From positions 1-64,000 of the forward strand of contig JANBPT010000074.1 in NCBI GenBank assembly GCA_027575765.1: a stretch of DNA of 64,000 nt. The letters are read 5' to 3'. Position numbers and translations under genes: made by a program. Numbering within the stretch: position 1 is the first letter of the stretch; each line of letters starts with the position of its first letter. The DNA is from Tieghemiomyces parasiticus. Its lineage: Eukaryota > Kickxellomycota > Dimargaritomycetes > Dimargaritales > Dimargaritaceae. Shown one piece after another: positions 30,315-41,363 of the stretch. The notes under the pieces are model-generated. The model saw only the letters and a program-made list of their open reading frames with translations, was not told the origin of the DNA and made no database searches.

Positions 30315-31850
30315 ATGGCCGCCGACTCGCCGCATCTCCTAGACAGCCTGGTGCTGGGGCTCTCGCTGGCCGCCTTTTTCCTCTTCGCCTGGGTCTTCCT
30401 AGTCAAGCAGCTGTTTCGGGACTACCGACGCGAGTTGACTACAGGTACAGCGGCCTCCGAACGCGCCACGGGGGCGCAGGTGCTCTTCTCGCTAACCTTG
30501 ACCTTCTCTCTGACCTTGTTCGAGCTCATCATCTTTGAGATTGCCGACATTCTCGACCGCGGGTCGCGGTGGTTCTACTGGAAGGTGAGCCTGTACGCCA
30601 TCCTCCTGCTGGTCATCGTGGTCCTCCCATTCTACCAGTTTTACCTGCTGCTGTCCCACCCGAAGGGGTCTCGCTTTGCCCGGCGGCACCGGCTGCCCCT
30701 TGCCGGGCTGGCCTGGCTTGTGTACTTCTACTTCTTTTGGCGGGTGGGTGAAAAGTTTCCGCTGCACAGCGCCGCGGGGGCCAGTCGCAGCTGGCTCGCC
30801 ATCGAGCCGGCCATGGCCCGCGTCGGCGTATTTGGCGTCACCATCATGGCCATTCTGTCCGGTTTCGGTGCGGTCAACAGTCCCTACACCACACTATTTG
30901 TGTTCATCCGCCGCGTCACCGACGACCAGCTACGAACAGTGGAGCGCAAGCTTTTACAGACCGACAAACTGCTGGCCGCTAAACGCGCCCGCCTGGCTAC
31001 CGAGGAGACCCGTGCGGCGGCGGCCCACGACCAACGAGGTCTGGTCCGACGGGCGTTCCACTCGGTATCTCAGGCGACGGGTTTAGCGGACCGTACGGCG
31101 GCCGGGCTCCGTGACGAGGCCCGGGTCCTCGAGGCCCTGGCGCAGCAGATCCGGGCCGACCTGGATACGCTTCACTATGAGAAGGGTCGCTATGAGGATA
31201 CGGCCACCCTGCGGGGCCAATACTTCAACCTGCTGGGCTACGTGTTCAGCGCTTACTGCGTTTACAAGGTGGTCATGGCGTTCATCAACATCGCCTTCCA
31301 TCGTATTGGCCGCACGGACCCCATCACGTACGGTCTGACGCTGGCGGTCACGCACGCCAACGTGCGCCACCTGGACGTGCCCTTCTGGTCTCAGCAGCTC
31401 AGTTTCTGGTTCGTCGGAGTCATGGTGGTGTGCTCGATCCGCGGGCTGCTGGTGCAAATCATCAAATTCTTCCGGGCCTTCACGCGCACCGTGTCGCCGG
31501 CCAACGTGGTGCTGCTGCTGGCCCAGCTGATGGGGGTATACTTTCTGAGCTCGGTACTTCTGATGCGGATGAGCCTACCGCCCGAGTTCCGGCTCATTAT
31601 CCAGGACGTGCTGGGAACGGTCGAGTTTCATTTCTATCAGCGCTGGTTCGACGTGATCTTTCTTGTTAGCGCCCTAGCCAGCATGGTATTTGTGTACTTT
31701 GTGCATCAGGCGCAGGTCGATACCCAGCGGGCCCTGGCCTTCGGGCAGGAGGCGGAGGAGGCAGATTGGGACCGGTTTGAGCGCGGTCTGCAACCGGTGG
31801 GCACGCCCTACGGCGACGGCCCGATCCGATTGGGCGGTGGCGAGTTGTAG
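30315..31850 (+). CDS. GPHR: Golgi pH regulator family membrane protein (GPHR/GPR89)
   Basis: This is a single exon of 511 residues, close to the roughly 455-540 usual for the family. GPHR is a Golgi/ER membrane protein, described as an anion channel in animals and as GTG proteins in plants, that keeps Golgi lumen pH in range. About nine hydrophobic segments are visible: five in the N-terminal half (for example LVLGLSLAAFFLFAWVFLV, LFSLTLTFSLTLFELIIF and VSLYAILLLVIVVLPFYQFY) and four in the C-terminal half. Between them lies a charged coiled-coil-like loop (QLRTVERKLLQTDKLLAAKR onward). The motif AILSGFGAVNSPYTT directly before this loop is a family hallmark. A short Leu/Gly tail closes the protein. 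The start codon follows an untranslated C/T-rich stretch, and no upstream in-frame ATG is close. Confidence 0.9.
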   Translation: MAADSPHLLDSLVLGLSLAAFFLFAWVFLVKQLFRDYRRELTTGTAASERATGAQVLFSLTLTFSLTLFELIIFEIADILDRGSRWFYWKVSLYAILLLVIVVLPFYQFYLLLSHPKGSRFARRHRLPLAGLAWLVYFYFFWRVGEKFPLHSAAGASRSWLAIEPAMARVGVFGVTIMAILSGFGAVNSPYTTLFVFIRRVTDDQLRTVERKLLQTDKLLAAKRARLATEETRAAAAHDQRGLVRRAFHSVSQATGLADRTAAGLRDEARVLEALAQQIRADLDTLHYEKGRYEDTATLRGQYFNLLGYVFSAYCVYKVVMAFINIAFHRIGRTDPITYGLTLAVTHANVRHLDVPFWSQQLSFWFVGVMVVCSIRGLLVQIIKFFRAFTRTVSPANVVLLLAQLMGVYFLSSVLLMRMSLPPEFRLIIQDVLGTVEFHFYQRWFDVIFLVSALASMVFVYFVHQAQVDTQRALAFGQEAEEADWDRFERGLQPVGTPYGDGPIRLGGGEL

Positions 31851-31882
31851 AGCTACCCACCGGACTGGCTACTGTCATATAT

Positions 31883-31911
31883 ACACACACACACTCTCTC
31901 TCTCTCTCTCT
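31883..31911 (+). repeat. Compound (CA)n(CT)n microsatellite in the GPHR 3' UTR
   Basis: About six AC units run into about nine CT units, 33 b after the GPHR stop codon. It is expected to vary in length between strains. Confidence 0.85.
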
Positions 31912-31953
31912 GCGGAAAAGGCCCGCTACTTGTACAGCAACTAACCCTCGTTG

Positions 31954-31959
31954 AATAAA
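31954..31959 (+). terminator. AATAAA polyadenylation signal for GPHR
   Basis: A canonical AATAAA sits about 104 b after the GPHR stop on the sense strand. Confidence 0.5.
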
Positions 31960-32759
31960 TGGAACACATGGACCAAGAAAGGGGATAATGGCATATGGGG
32001 AATTGCCCGTAGACTAGACAATCGGTGACCTGTCATAGGACTTGGCCTCGGGCCCACAGGGTGCCGAACAACTGCACAGTGGTGATGGTACTTGCCCTAC
32101 ACGTCTTCATTGTGGTACATAGCCTGGCCTGGCTGCGGATTTTGCCCAGGGCTTCTCAAACGCCGAGTATTGAAGGGGTTACCGTCTATTCACGTGACCT
32201 TGGCTAGTTGAGGGCGGTGGCAGGTTGACGTTTTAGCGCTGGTGACGGATGATAGAGAGAGAGAGGGGTGCGCCAAGATTGCCGTCGTCATCCAAGCGGA
32301 GGGGGGCATCATGTGGGACCAAGGAGGAAGGGCGGGTTAGACCCACAGGGCCTGCGCCGGCGTCATCCGGCCCAAGCCTCTTTCGCTCCTCCCCTTACCT
32401 CCTCCTCGCATGCCCTGGGTTTAGACTGCCCGCCCTCTCCTTCGCATCCACCAGCAAAGTCCGCCACCCTTGCTTCCGCTATTTCTCTGGCCCCCGCCGC
32501 CCGCCCCACCGCTAATACACCTTGTACCCCGCTAGACAACAGCAGTGTTGAATTCCGAGCCCCATTTGCTGCCGCACATTGTACGTTTCCTCTCGACCGC
32601 ATCTCTTCCGCTGCATCTTTTAGCCCTCTGCCTTAGTGTCCAGCCCAGTACCATCATCCCGCATCCGGCGCTGACTCTAACTTTTCCCTTCGCACCCATC
32701 TTTTCTCCGCTGCACATTCAGCCATCCCTTTGCCTCCTCACCATCGCTGCTCCAGAACC
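31960..32759. other. Promoter and leader region of the Rab1 gene
   Basis: No gene is recognised. A GA dinucleotide run lies near 32.25 kb. From about 32.38 to 32.76 kb the plus strand is strongly C/T-rich, typical of leaders of highly expressed genes in this window. Frames there (for example 32268-32636) look incidental. Confidence 0.45.
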
Positions 32760-33682
32760 ATGAACCCTGAATAGTAAGTATGAGCCGTCCCTCCGGCACC
32801 CTCCCCGCCAAGTCACGCGTATTCATCCCCACACCGGTGGGCCCCCGGCCTGAACCGACCCGGTTTCACCTCCCGCCCGCCCGTCTTGGCGACTAACTCT
32901 GCGACCCCCTCCCCTCTGCATCCCCGCCCTACCTAGCGACTATTTGTTCAAGCTACTCCTCATCGGCGACTCCGGTGTGGGCAAGTCCTGCCTGCTGCTC
33001 CGGTTCGCTGACGACACGTACACGGAGAGCTACATTAGCACCATCGGCGTGGACTTTGTAAGTAATGCCTGGCGACCCCGTGGGTGAACCCGTGCCCCCC
33101 CCTCACCCGCTCCGCTCCGTCCACCGTAGCGTTTCACGGCTAACTCTCCGCGTTCCTTTTTCCACTACCCCCCCTCGCTCACCCTGTTTCTACGTATAGA
33201 AAATCCGTACCATTGAGCTCGAGGGAAAGACCGTCAAGCTGCAGATATGGGATACCGCCGGCCAGGAGCGTTTCCGGACCATCACCTCGTCCTACTACCG
33301 CGGTGCCCACGGTATCATCGTTGTGTATGATGTTACCGACACGGACACCTTCAACAACGTCAAGCAGTGGCTGCAGGAGATTGACCGCTACGCCAGTGAG
33401 GGCGTAAGCAAGCTCCTGGTGGGCAACAAGAGCGACCTTGAGGACAAGAAGGTGGTCGAGTACACTGCCGCCAAGGAGTTTGCTGACCAGCTTGGCGTGC
33501 CCTTCCTCGAGACCTCTGCCAAGGACTCCACCAACGTCGAGCAGGCCTTCTTGACCATGGCTAAGCAGATCAAAGACATCATGGACGCCGTGCCCACCAA
33601 CAACCAGAAGGACAAGAAGTCCATCAACCTGGGCGGCACGCAGTCCGTTCCCCAACAGCAGAGCGGGGGTGGTTGCTGCTAG
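32760..33682 (+). CDS. YPT1: Rab1/Ypt1 small GTPase
   Basis: Exons join(32760..32773, 32937..33057, 33200..33682) encode 205 residues, the exact size of Rab1. The first coding exon is only 14 b (MNPEY split at its last codon), and phase is kept at both junctions. Rab1/Ypt1 controls ER-to-Golgi transport and autophagosome formation. All GTPase motifs are intact: GDSGVGKS (P-loop), the switch I threonine in [22 protein letters not shown] (switch II), NKSD and ETSAK. The switch and interswitch sequence ([20 protein letters not shown]) is Rab1-type rather than Rab8/Sec4, and the N-terminus MNPEYDYLFK is diagnostic. The C-terminal Cys-Cys is for double geranylgeranylation. Introns are 163 and 142 b with GTAAGT donors. 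Confidence 0.97.
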
Positions 33683-34126
33683 ATGCCGTTTTCCATTACT
33701 CCTTCGTACCACTGACGTGTGTATAACTCCAGGGGGGGTGGTCGTTACTCCCCTTCCCTTTCCCCTTACACACCATTCTCCTTTATCATCTGTTTTTCAT
33801 TCCTATCCTGTCTAGTATGACTATGTAGCGTTCGGACCGTGTTGATGCCCTTCAAATATAAATCTCCTCCACTTCGCAATTTTTTTTGAGGGCACGCCGG
33901 GTGCCCCTAGCATGGTAGTATTAGCCCTGGCCGCACCTAGTGGATGTTTAGAAGGGGCGCCACCCACGCGACTTGGGCATGGTCGGAAGCCATGGCCACG
34001 TTCTAATTCAACAGCGGAGGACATTACGACGGCGACATGGCCGATTTCCCTCCTACCGATCATGCTTGGCTGACCACTCCCTGATTACGGTCGGGGCATA
34101 ATGGTACATTAGTTGATGGTAGAGGT
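33683..34126. other. Convergent 3' intergenic region
   Basis: It holds the 3' flank of Rab1 (+) and of the short-chain dehydrogenase (-). I see no gene. T-rich stretches at 33.78-33.90 kb may belong to the Rab1 terminator. Confidence 0.5.
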
Positions 34127-35092
34127 CTAAGCCCGTGGGGATGGCGGTCTAGAATTACGCGGTTTGCGGAAGGTTCCGAAACGCGCATCGGTCCAGTACA
34201 GGCACTGGCCGCTCAGCTCACGGTCGGCGTGCAGGGCGAGCTGGGCAATAACGTGCCCTGGCTGATCGGGCTGAACCAGCTGGCCAGACTGCTTCATATT
34301 GGTGAAACGCTCGTGCTCTGACGGCTTCATGGCTGCATGGGCCCGCTCCCGGATGAAGATTTGCATGTCCGTATCGACCACGCCCGGGGCGACCGCCAGC
34401 GTCGTCACGTCGGGCTCTTCGGCGGCCAGGCAGTCTGTCAGACGGTAAAGGGCGGCCTTGGAACAGCAGTAGGCGGACCAGCCCGTGATGGCCTTAACGG
34501 CCGCCCCAGACCCTACCATCACAACGCGACCGCGGCGCTCGCGCAGGTGCGGCAGGGTCTTCTGGGTTAAACCAATGATGGAGAAGAGGTTCACATCAAA
34601 CAGAGTGCGCCAGGCATCTAGGTCCGCGTCTGCCAGCTTGGCTATCGGCTCAATAATGCTGGAAGGGGAGGGTGAAGGTGAAGGTGGGGGGGGGAGTAAC
34701 CAAGGGTAAGCTGAGTTTGCTGGCGGAGCAACAGGATTGAGGGACGGGTAGACTAAACTGACCTCCCGTGGTGGGGTCAGGGGGGGGGATACTTACCCAG
34801 CGTTGTGAATCACTGCGTCAATGCGGCCAAACTGCTTCAGGGCCGCCGCGACTAGGAGGTCTCCGGTAGCGGACTTGGCGATATCGCCGACTATGAAGGT
34901 GAACTCGGGCTGGTCTGCGTCGGTGGCCGGCCGGCTTTCCTGCCATTCGCGTTGCAGGCGGACCAGCGACTCCTCGGACCGGGCCGTGCCCAGGACGTGG
35001 GCGCCGAGACTGAGAACCTCTCGCACGATGGCCAGCCCCAGACCTCGCGAGGCGCCGGTGACGATAACCACCGGGAGATTGCTGGGGGCCAT
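34127..35092 (-). CDS. Short-chain dehydrogenase/reductase (Irc24/YIR036C-like)
   Basis: Exons complement(join(34127..34658, 34797..35092)) encode 275 residues with a phase-consistent junction after HNAG. It is a classical NAD(P)-dependent SDR: TGASRGLG cofactor loop near the start, acidic GDIAK adenine-ring region, HNAG, catalytic Ser in VGSGAA, and YxxxK as YCCSK. The PG motif is in AVAPGVVDTDMQ. The last stretch and the MAPSNLPVVIVTGASRGLG start resemble the yeast YIR035C/YIR036C (Irc24) and sepiapterin-reductase-like group, which reduce small dicarbonyl or pteridine substrates. The real substrate is unknown. No signal or transit peptide is seen, so a cytosolic place is inferred. Confidence 0.87.
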
Positions 35093-36754
35093 GGCACAAA
35101 GAGGGGATTGAGGGTTGGTGGGAAGGGACGAGGGGGTGCAGCGAAGTGGGGGTCGCGTGGGGCTTGTTTCGCAGGTAGAGCCGGTTTATGAAATGAGCTG
35201 GAAATGAGGCCCGGACAAGTCAGCGAGGTTGGAATAGGCGGTAGGGGGGAGCCTCGAAGCCATTCCCCGTGTGGGGAGGGTCTTGCGGCCTGGCTCCAGG
35301 GCACACCGGCGCCTTCTGCGGTCTCAGTTGCGCCGGCTGACGTATACCCTGGCCCAGCCCGTTCGTCCCTCCAGGGTGGCCATTGGTGGTGTGCTGGTTA
35401 CTGCTGAAAGTGGAAAGGGAGGAGGACGTCGCACGCCTGGGTATCAATCAGCCCATTGTGGCTGACCTTTGGGATACTACGCAAACTGTTCGTTTGGGCC
35501 ACTGGCTTACTGGCAAGCAGACGGGCGTTAAAAGCGGTCTGAGGGCCCTGTACAGCGTGATTGCCCAGTTCAACTGCGGTTGACGACCAAGACTGAGGTC
35601 CGTGACCAAGGCCGTTCTCGGTGTAGCCTACGGGTGATGGCGGAATTAACGAGGCTTGGGCGCCCACTAGATATCTTCCCGATCAACCGTCTACCATAGG
35701 CGACTCGGCGCCAACCCGCCTGTGCAGTGCTCATGACCCTGAGATTTAGTCGGCCGGGGCCATTGGTGCAGATCAGTCACATTTTGGAAGTTGCCAGCCT
35801 GGGCCCTTTGGCCGGGGGGTCCATCCCCTCAAGTTGATGTAGTACACGTAAATACGCGTTAGGTGGACTGTTGATGGCTCGTACTGAGAGACCAAGTACC
35901 CCGCCCAAGGATGTCGTTTTACTTGGTCAGTTTCTCGTTACTGCTGCTGACCAATCCGCTTCGCCACCTTGGATACGTATGAAAGAGTGGACATCCAACC
36001 TCATCCCTTGAGGATATACCGCCCATTCCACGTTGTACGTCGACAGATGGCCATGAAGCACGCCGGGGCTTTCACCACTCTGGTAGCTTCACCACACCCA
36101 GCAGCCCGTACATCGGCAGACCTACCGCCAGGCCCATCTTTCGCTTCCCCCCGGGGCGCTCTGAAATACCACGCCCTGCTTCAAGTCGTATGGGCCTATT
36201 CCAGAGTAGGACCGCTGGTACCGCGATTCTCCCCTCCCCCTGTACTCAACCTTTGGCTCCTTCCTGACGAACCTCGTCAACAAATACAAGCGCTAAACGT
36301 CTCCCTGCGGCTGGCACCAAGCCTCCGCGTGGGGTTGGCCCGCTGCCAAACCTTGGGTGCCACCGCTTCCCTCACAACCCCGCCGCCCCACCTTGCCTAG
36401 CTACCCCGCACGCGCACTTTCCCAGCCGCCGTCCACGTCACTCCACCTTCCCCGGCCTGGTCGCCATTTGGTGCATGTAGTCGGCCAACCAACCTCTGTT
36501 TGGCCTGGGTATATCGGCCGACACGTCTCCCCTCTCCCCTCTCTTCGTCTCCTCACCTGCAAAGCTTTGTATTTGCCAACTCCCCCTACAGTACCTCCCT
36601 CCCCACCTCGCGTCGCATCTCGGCGACTTGGCTAAGCTGACGTCGCTCGCTACCATCCTATCGCTAATTCTCTAGCCACCTTGGTGCGGCGGGTCCCTCG
36701 TCTGCATATACTCGCCATCACTTTATCTATCCATCCACTGTCATCCCCCGCCTG
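35093..36754. other. Divergent intergenic region, no confident gene
   Basis: Frames such as 35383-35583 (+) and 35969-36400 (+) are open, but I find no domain or splice continuation. The part from 36.4 to 36.75 kb is C-rich on the plus strand and is likely the leader of the Ede1-like gene. A short unrecognised gene at 35.2-36.4 kb cannot be excluded. Confidence 0.35.
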
Positions 36755-39700
36755 ATGGACTCCCGCGGTACCACCTCGCCCTCACCGGCCGCCCGAGCGA
36801 GCCCGCTTCCGGATGCCTCAGTCTGGCACCCCACACCCGCAGAGGCCGCCGCGTTCGCTCGTTGGTTCCAGCACGTCGACACGCAAAACCGCGGACTCAT
36901 CACTGGCGCCGAGGCCGTGCCCTTCTTCACCCTCTCGGGCCTTCCCGCCTCCACCCTGGGCGAAATCTGGGAGCTGGCCGACCAGGAGCGGCGTGGTAGT
37001 CTGGGGCCAGCCGCCTTCGGCGTGGCGCTCAAGCTGATCGCGCTGGCGCAGGCCGGCGAGACCCCCACCCGCACCGCCCTCCCGAAACCTGTCCCTTTGC
37101 CTCTATTCGAGGGCGCCGACGCGCCCCGCCCTGCCACCCCGCCGCCGTCCTCCTCGGCCATAAGTCCCCCGGCCGCCGCCACCACCACCGCTGGTCTCGG
37201 AACCTCGACTGACTACTTGAGCGACGCCGAGCGAGCCAAGTATACCCGTCTGTTCCACAGCTGCCAACCCGCGCATGGTCTGCTCGATGGTGACCGCGCC
37301 CGCCAGGTCCTCCTCAAGTCTAAGCTGCCGGTTGACACCCTAGGCCGTATATGGACCCTGGCCGACACGCGACGGCGTGGCGCCCTCGATCTGGCCGACT
37401 TTACCATCGCCATGTACTACGTCCAGCGTATCATGGAGGGCCGGATGACCACCCCACCCGCCGAAGTGCCCCCGGCCCTGCTGACGAGCGCCCGCGAAGG
37501 CCGTTCCGTGCCGGCCTCCCCAGCCCTAGCCACCCCGGCGGCGACGCTGACGGCCAACTCCTGGGACGTGACCCCGGCCACCCAGACCCGTGCTGACCGC
37601 TACTTTGCCACCCTCGATCCCACCCACCGCGGTTATGTGACCGGCGATGAAGCGGTGCCATTCTTCCTCAAGTCGCGTCTACCCGAAGCCGACCTCGCCA
37701 CCATCTGGTAAGTACTGTGGTTGACATGGTGGGGTACCCAAAGGCCCGACCTCTCCCCATTCGATCATACCCGCCAGGTCGCCTTGGTCGGTCTAGAGGG
37801 CCCCCCTACCTTTTCCACTGGCGTTTATATAACCACCTTCTCCCTCCTCTCTACTGTGCGTCCACGAACTTACATGCGGGTTCTTATCCACCTCGTCCCG
37901 CATTCTTATCTACAGGGACCTGGCCGATCACAACAAGGCCGGTCGGCTCAATCGCGAGGAATTTGCCGTAGCCGTGCACCTCATTTCCGCTGCGCAGGCC
38001 GGGACTCCCCCGCCCGCCCGACTGCCCCCGTCGTTGATCCCCCCTGGACATCGTGAATTCGCTAGAGCACGGAGTCCGGCGAAACCGCGGTCTGCCAGTC
38101 AGGCCGGTTCCCGGCCTTTATCTCCGCTGGACATGCTCGACCCCTTTGGTCCCCGGGGCGCCTCGCCCCGTCCCCTCAGCCCGGAGCCTTTCGAGGCTGG
38201 CCCTACTAACAGCGTGTCTTCACCCGCTGGCCAGCTGGCCGCCATGCAAGCCCTCCTGGCGCGTAAGCACACCCGGGCCTCGGAACTGCTGACGGCGCGG
38301 GCCGCGCTCGACGGCAAAGGCACTGCGCTCAATTCTCAACTTAGCGACCTCACTGCCCAGCTTGAACAGATCCAGGCTCGCGTCGCTGCCGAGGAGCGGG
38401 CGCTCCGTGACCTCGAAGCCGATCTACAGACGCGGAACGACCGTCTTCCCGTCCTTCGTACTCAGATCGCCGAGGCCGAGGCACGCCATGGCGAGTTGCG
38501 GGAGGCTTACGCTGCCAAAAAGCGGACCCTAGACGCCGCCGAGGCCGAACACGGCAGCTTTCAGCAGCGGCTTCAAGCAGCCCTGTCCGAGGTGCAGAAG
38601 GCCCAAGGAGATGCCCAGCGCCTCGAAGCCCAGGCTCAGGCGGACGCGGAGCGGGCGGCCATCGGCGCGCGACAGTTGGCCCAGGTGGAAACGGAGCGGG
38701 ACGCCCTACGCGCCCGGCTGGCGGTGGCAGTGCAGCAGGCCGAAGAACGCCGGACGGCCGCCGAGGCCCTAGCCACCCGCCGTGCCGCCGCCGAGCAAGA
38801 AGCCGCCGAGCTGGCCCGGGCCGTCGCAGCCAAAGAACTAGAGGCGGGGGCTACGGACCCTGCCACATCTGTAGAGGCGGGCGAGGGCGAGCCGCCAAAG
38901 GACAAGGAAGAATCATCCACCGCGGTGGAACCAGCCGCGGTGGTGCATAACGAGGCGATGGAGCCAGCTGACTCTCATAACGATTCTCCGCACGAAGCTA
39001 GTCGCGTCCCGGAGGACGCGGCGGCGGATGACACTCGGGCGGCAGAGGTGCCGGCTGCCAGCCAACTGGAGGCCGGGCCGACGTTTGCTGCTTTCGACGC
39101 TGCTTTTGCGGTACCAGACTCGCCCCCGCCGGCCACCTCGGCCCAGGAGGACTCGGAGCGATCTTTTCACTCGGCCGCCGCCACCGCCTGGCCCGAGACC
39201 ACCGCGGCTGCCCCGGTCGAGCCGGACCACCCCTTTGCCATCCCGACCTCGGGCGAGGCCGCGAATACCACCGTTCCGTTCGCGGCTGCGTTTGAGGACC
39301 ATTTTGATCCGCACCCACCCGCCACGGTGTCCGAAGGTGATGTGGTCACCCCAGTCCCGGCGCTTACCACCAATGGCGATGACTTTGATGCTCTCTTCGC
39401 GGGCATGGAGATCAACCCCCCGTCGCAGGCCGCGCCAGCACCTCCGACTTCCGAACCTGGCGCTAAGGGCCCCGCCGCTGTCTCGGACGACGACAATGAC
39501 GATGCAGAATTCCACGTGGCCCTCGATCCCCATTTTGCTGACACAGCGTCACCACCTGCCGCGGAGGCCCCCGACTTCGGTGCCGATTTTGATACCGCTT
39601 TCGGTCTGGCCACGTCCAGCGATAGTCCGTCGGCTGCCCACCACCCCGACGTTCTGCCCGCGGGTACCCCCGCCGAAGACCCCGTGGCGGCCTTTGAGCA

Positions 39701-40475
39701 CCGCTTCCCAGACGTAACCGACCTTGATCCGTTCGCCCAGGGGCGGCGAGACCTCGACAGCACCGCACCTCCTCCTGCGGCCGCCAAATCCCCGACCAAC
39801 GACGGGGACTTGGCCGGATTGTTTGACGAGACACCCGCAACCACCGACCCGGAGCAGGTAGAGGCCGACGCCCGCCTGGCTCGCGAGCTAGCCCGCGAGG
39901 AGGAGCAGGCGGCCGCCCCGTCGCGTCCGACGAGTCGGAAGAAGAAGGACGGCGGTCGGTCCGCCCCGGCTGAACGGCCCGTATCCGAGCATCCGCTCTC
40001 CCCCAAAAAGTCCCGGTTCGCTCCCAGCCGCTTTAACGTCTTCGCCAAGAACCGGCTGAGCTTCGCCCCCCTTATGAAGTCGGGCAGCAATGGCGGCGGG
40101 AATGGTAAATCGACCGCGGCTACTAACGTAGACGACGCCGCCACGGGGTCACCCTATCCACGTCCCCGGCCTGTGCCCTCCTCCACCGGGGCACGCCCCA
40201 AATCTGCCGCGGTGCCCCTGTCTACGTTCGCCTTCACGCCCGAGGACTTTGACCACGCTCACCTATCCCCCTACCCGAAAGCCGCACCGGAATCCGCGGC
40301 TCCGGCCGCGACGGTGGTACCGAACAGGACCCGCTCGGCCAAGGCAGCCGTCCCTGACACCGACGAGGTGCGCACTCTGGTGGGGATGGGATTCCCGCGC
40401 GACCGGGTTATTGAAGCTCTGGAGGTGAATGACTTCGACCTGCAGCGCGCGACCGATTACCTCTTGTCGTTCTAA
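36755..40475 (+). CDS. EDE1: Ede1/Eps15-like endocytic scaffold (3 EH, coiled coil, UBA)
   Basis: Exons join(36755..37707, 37916..40475) encode 1170 residues; the intron cuts the third EH domain at IW/DLAD with phase kept. Ede1 is an early scaffold of clathrin-mediated endocytosis that binds NPF-bearing adaptors and ubiquitinated cargo. EH domains lie at about 25-105, 154-232 and 272-347, each with the helix-loop-helix and the GxIWELAD / GRIWTLAD / ATIWDLAD motif containing the NPF-pocket Trp. A Pro-rich linker follows, then a long Ala/Glu/Arg coiled coil (about 423-630), an acidic region with repeated FDxxF-like motifs (about 707-950), and a basic Ser/Lys segment. A UBA domain ends the protein (TLVGMGFPRDRVIEALEVND onward). 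The order and length match Ede1 rather than Pan1, which has two EH domains and no UBA. Confidence 0.93.
39078..39830 (+). repeat. Acidic FDxxF-like peptide repeat array in the Ede1-like protein
   Basis: Seven related motifs recur every 30-65 residues: AAFDAAF, AAFEDHF, DDFDALF, AEFHVALDPHF, ADFDTAF, AAFEHRF and GLFDETP. Each sits in acidic, Pro-rich sequence. They look like short linear docking motifs rather than a folded repeat. Confidence 0.6.
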
Positions 40476-41363
40476 CCAAAGTAACCCTCGCTATCTAGTG
40501 AGTTGGCCAGCACCGATGGGGTTCAGCTGTGATTAGTATCCTCGTGGCCTGGGCTTTACTGCCATGGTACGCCTCAAGGACTAAGCTTTGATACAGACCA
40601 AGAACCCCAGCCTTCACCGTCAATAGACTATTCAAATGTGTACGTTCAACACCCCCTCCTCCTCCTCCCATCCCGCATCCCTTTTTTTTTCATTGTTTGA
40701 CCAGGTACCTGTGGTAACGCCGGGTTAGGCTACCACTCATCACCTCGGCCAGCGTCTAACCGGTCTATGTATTGTCTACTCCTAATTTCTTTATATGGGC
40801 CGCCCACCGGCAGGTGTTGGCCGTATTCTGTTTAATTTATTTACACTTAATACCAGCCGTGAACGTTTAATTGTATACATTATTTTGATGGTAATTGGAT
40901 ATTACCGGCCGAAAAAATAACTGACTACGAAACGCGTGGGGCTGGGGCCATCGGGGTTGTCAGGCGGCGGACGCATAGTGCAAGGGACACAATCTGGGTA
41001 CATATGAACAACCCCTTAGTGCAGTTGTTACGAGGTCAGCACGAACACTCCTCAGTTCAGGCTTGTTTTAAGTGCGACAGCGTGCCCTCAATGGGGAGTT
41101 GGGCAGACGCCAGTGACCGTGCGCTTCACTCCCCTGCAATGGGCCCTTCTGTGCACTACTCCCTCCACCACATCGTTCTGACGGGATAACAGGAACGACG
41201 CCTGGTCTGACTCAGGTCCCTCTATTTCCCTCTATCGTCTGCCCTTTTTTTTAGCTTTTGCCCATCGCCAGTCAACCGCCTGCCACCATCCACTCCTGTG
41301 ACGAGCCCAATCACATGCGTCCCGACGATCTTTCCCTCTTTAACTGACTCCTTCCCCTTCAGC
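40476..41363. other. Intergenic region between the Ede1-like and Get2-like genes
   Basis: Downstream of the Ede1-like gene the sequence is T/A-rich (40.68-40.92 kb) and contains poly-T and AATAA-type elements, consistent with a 3' UTR and terminator. The rest is the Get2-like promoter. The 61-residue frame at 41004 has no support. Confidence 0.45.

Noticed and set aside
31883..31911. CA/CT tract as a possible CRISPR-like or regulatory array
   Set aside because: It is a simple microsatellite in a 3' UTR without spacers.
39167..40144. A 325-residue minus-strand frame opposite the Ede1-like gene
   Set aside because: Low-complexity Ala/Ser/Gly translation, fully inside a well-supported coding exon with a UBA domain on the other strand.
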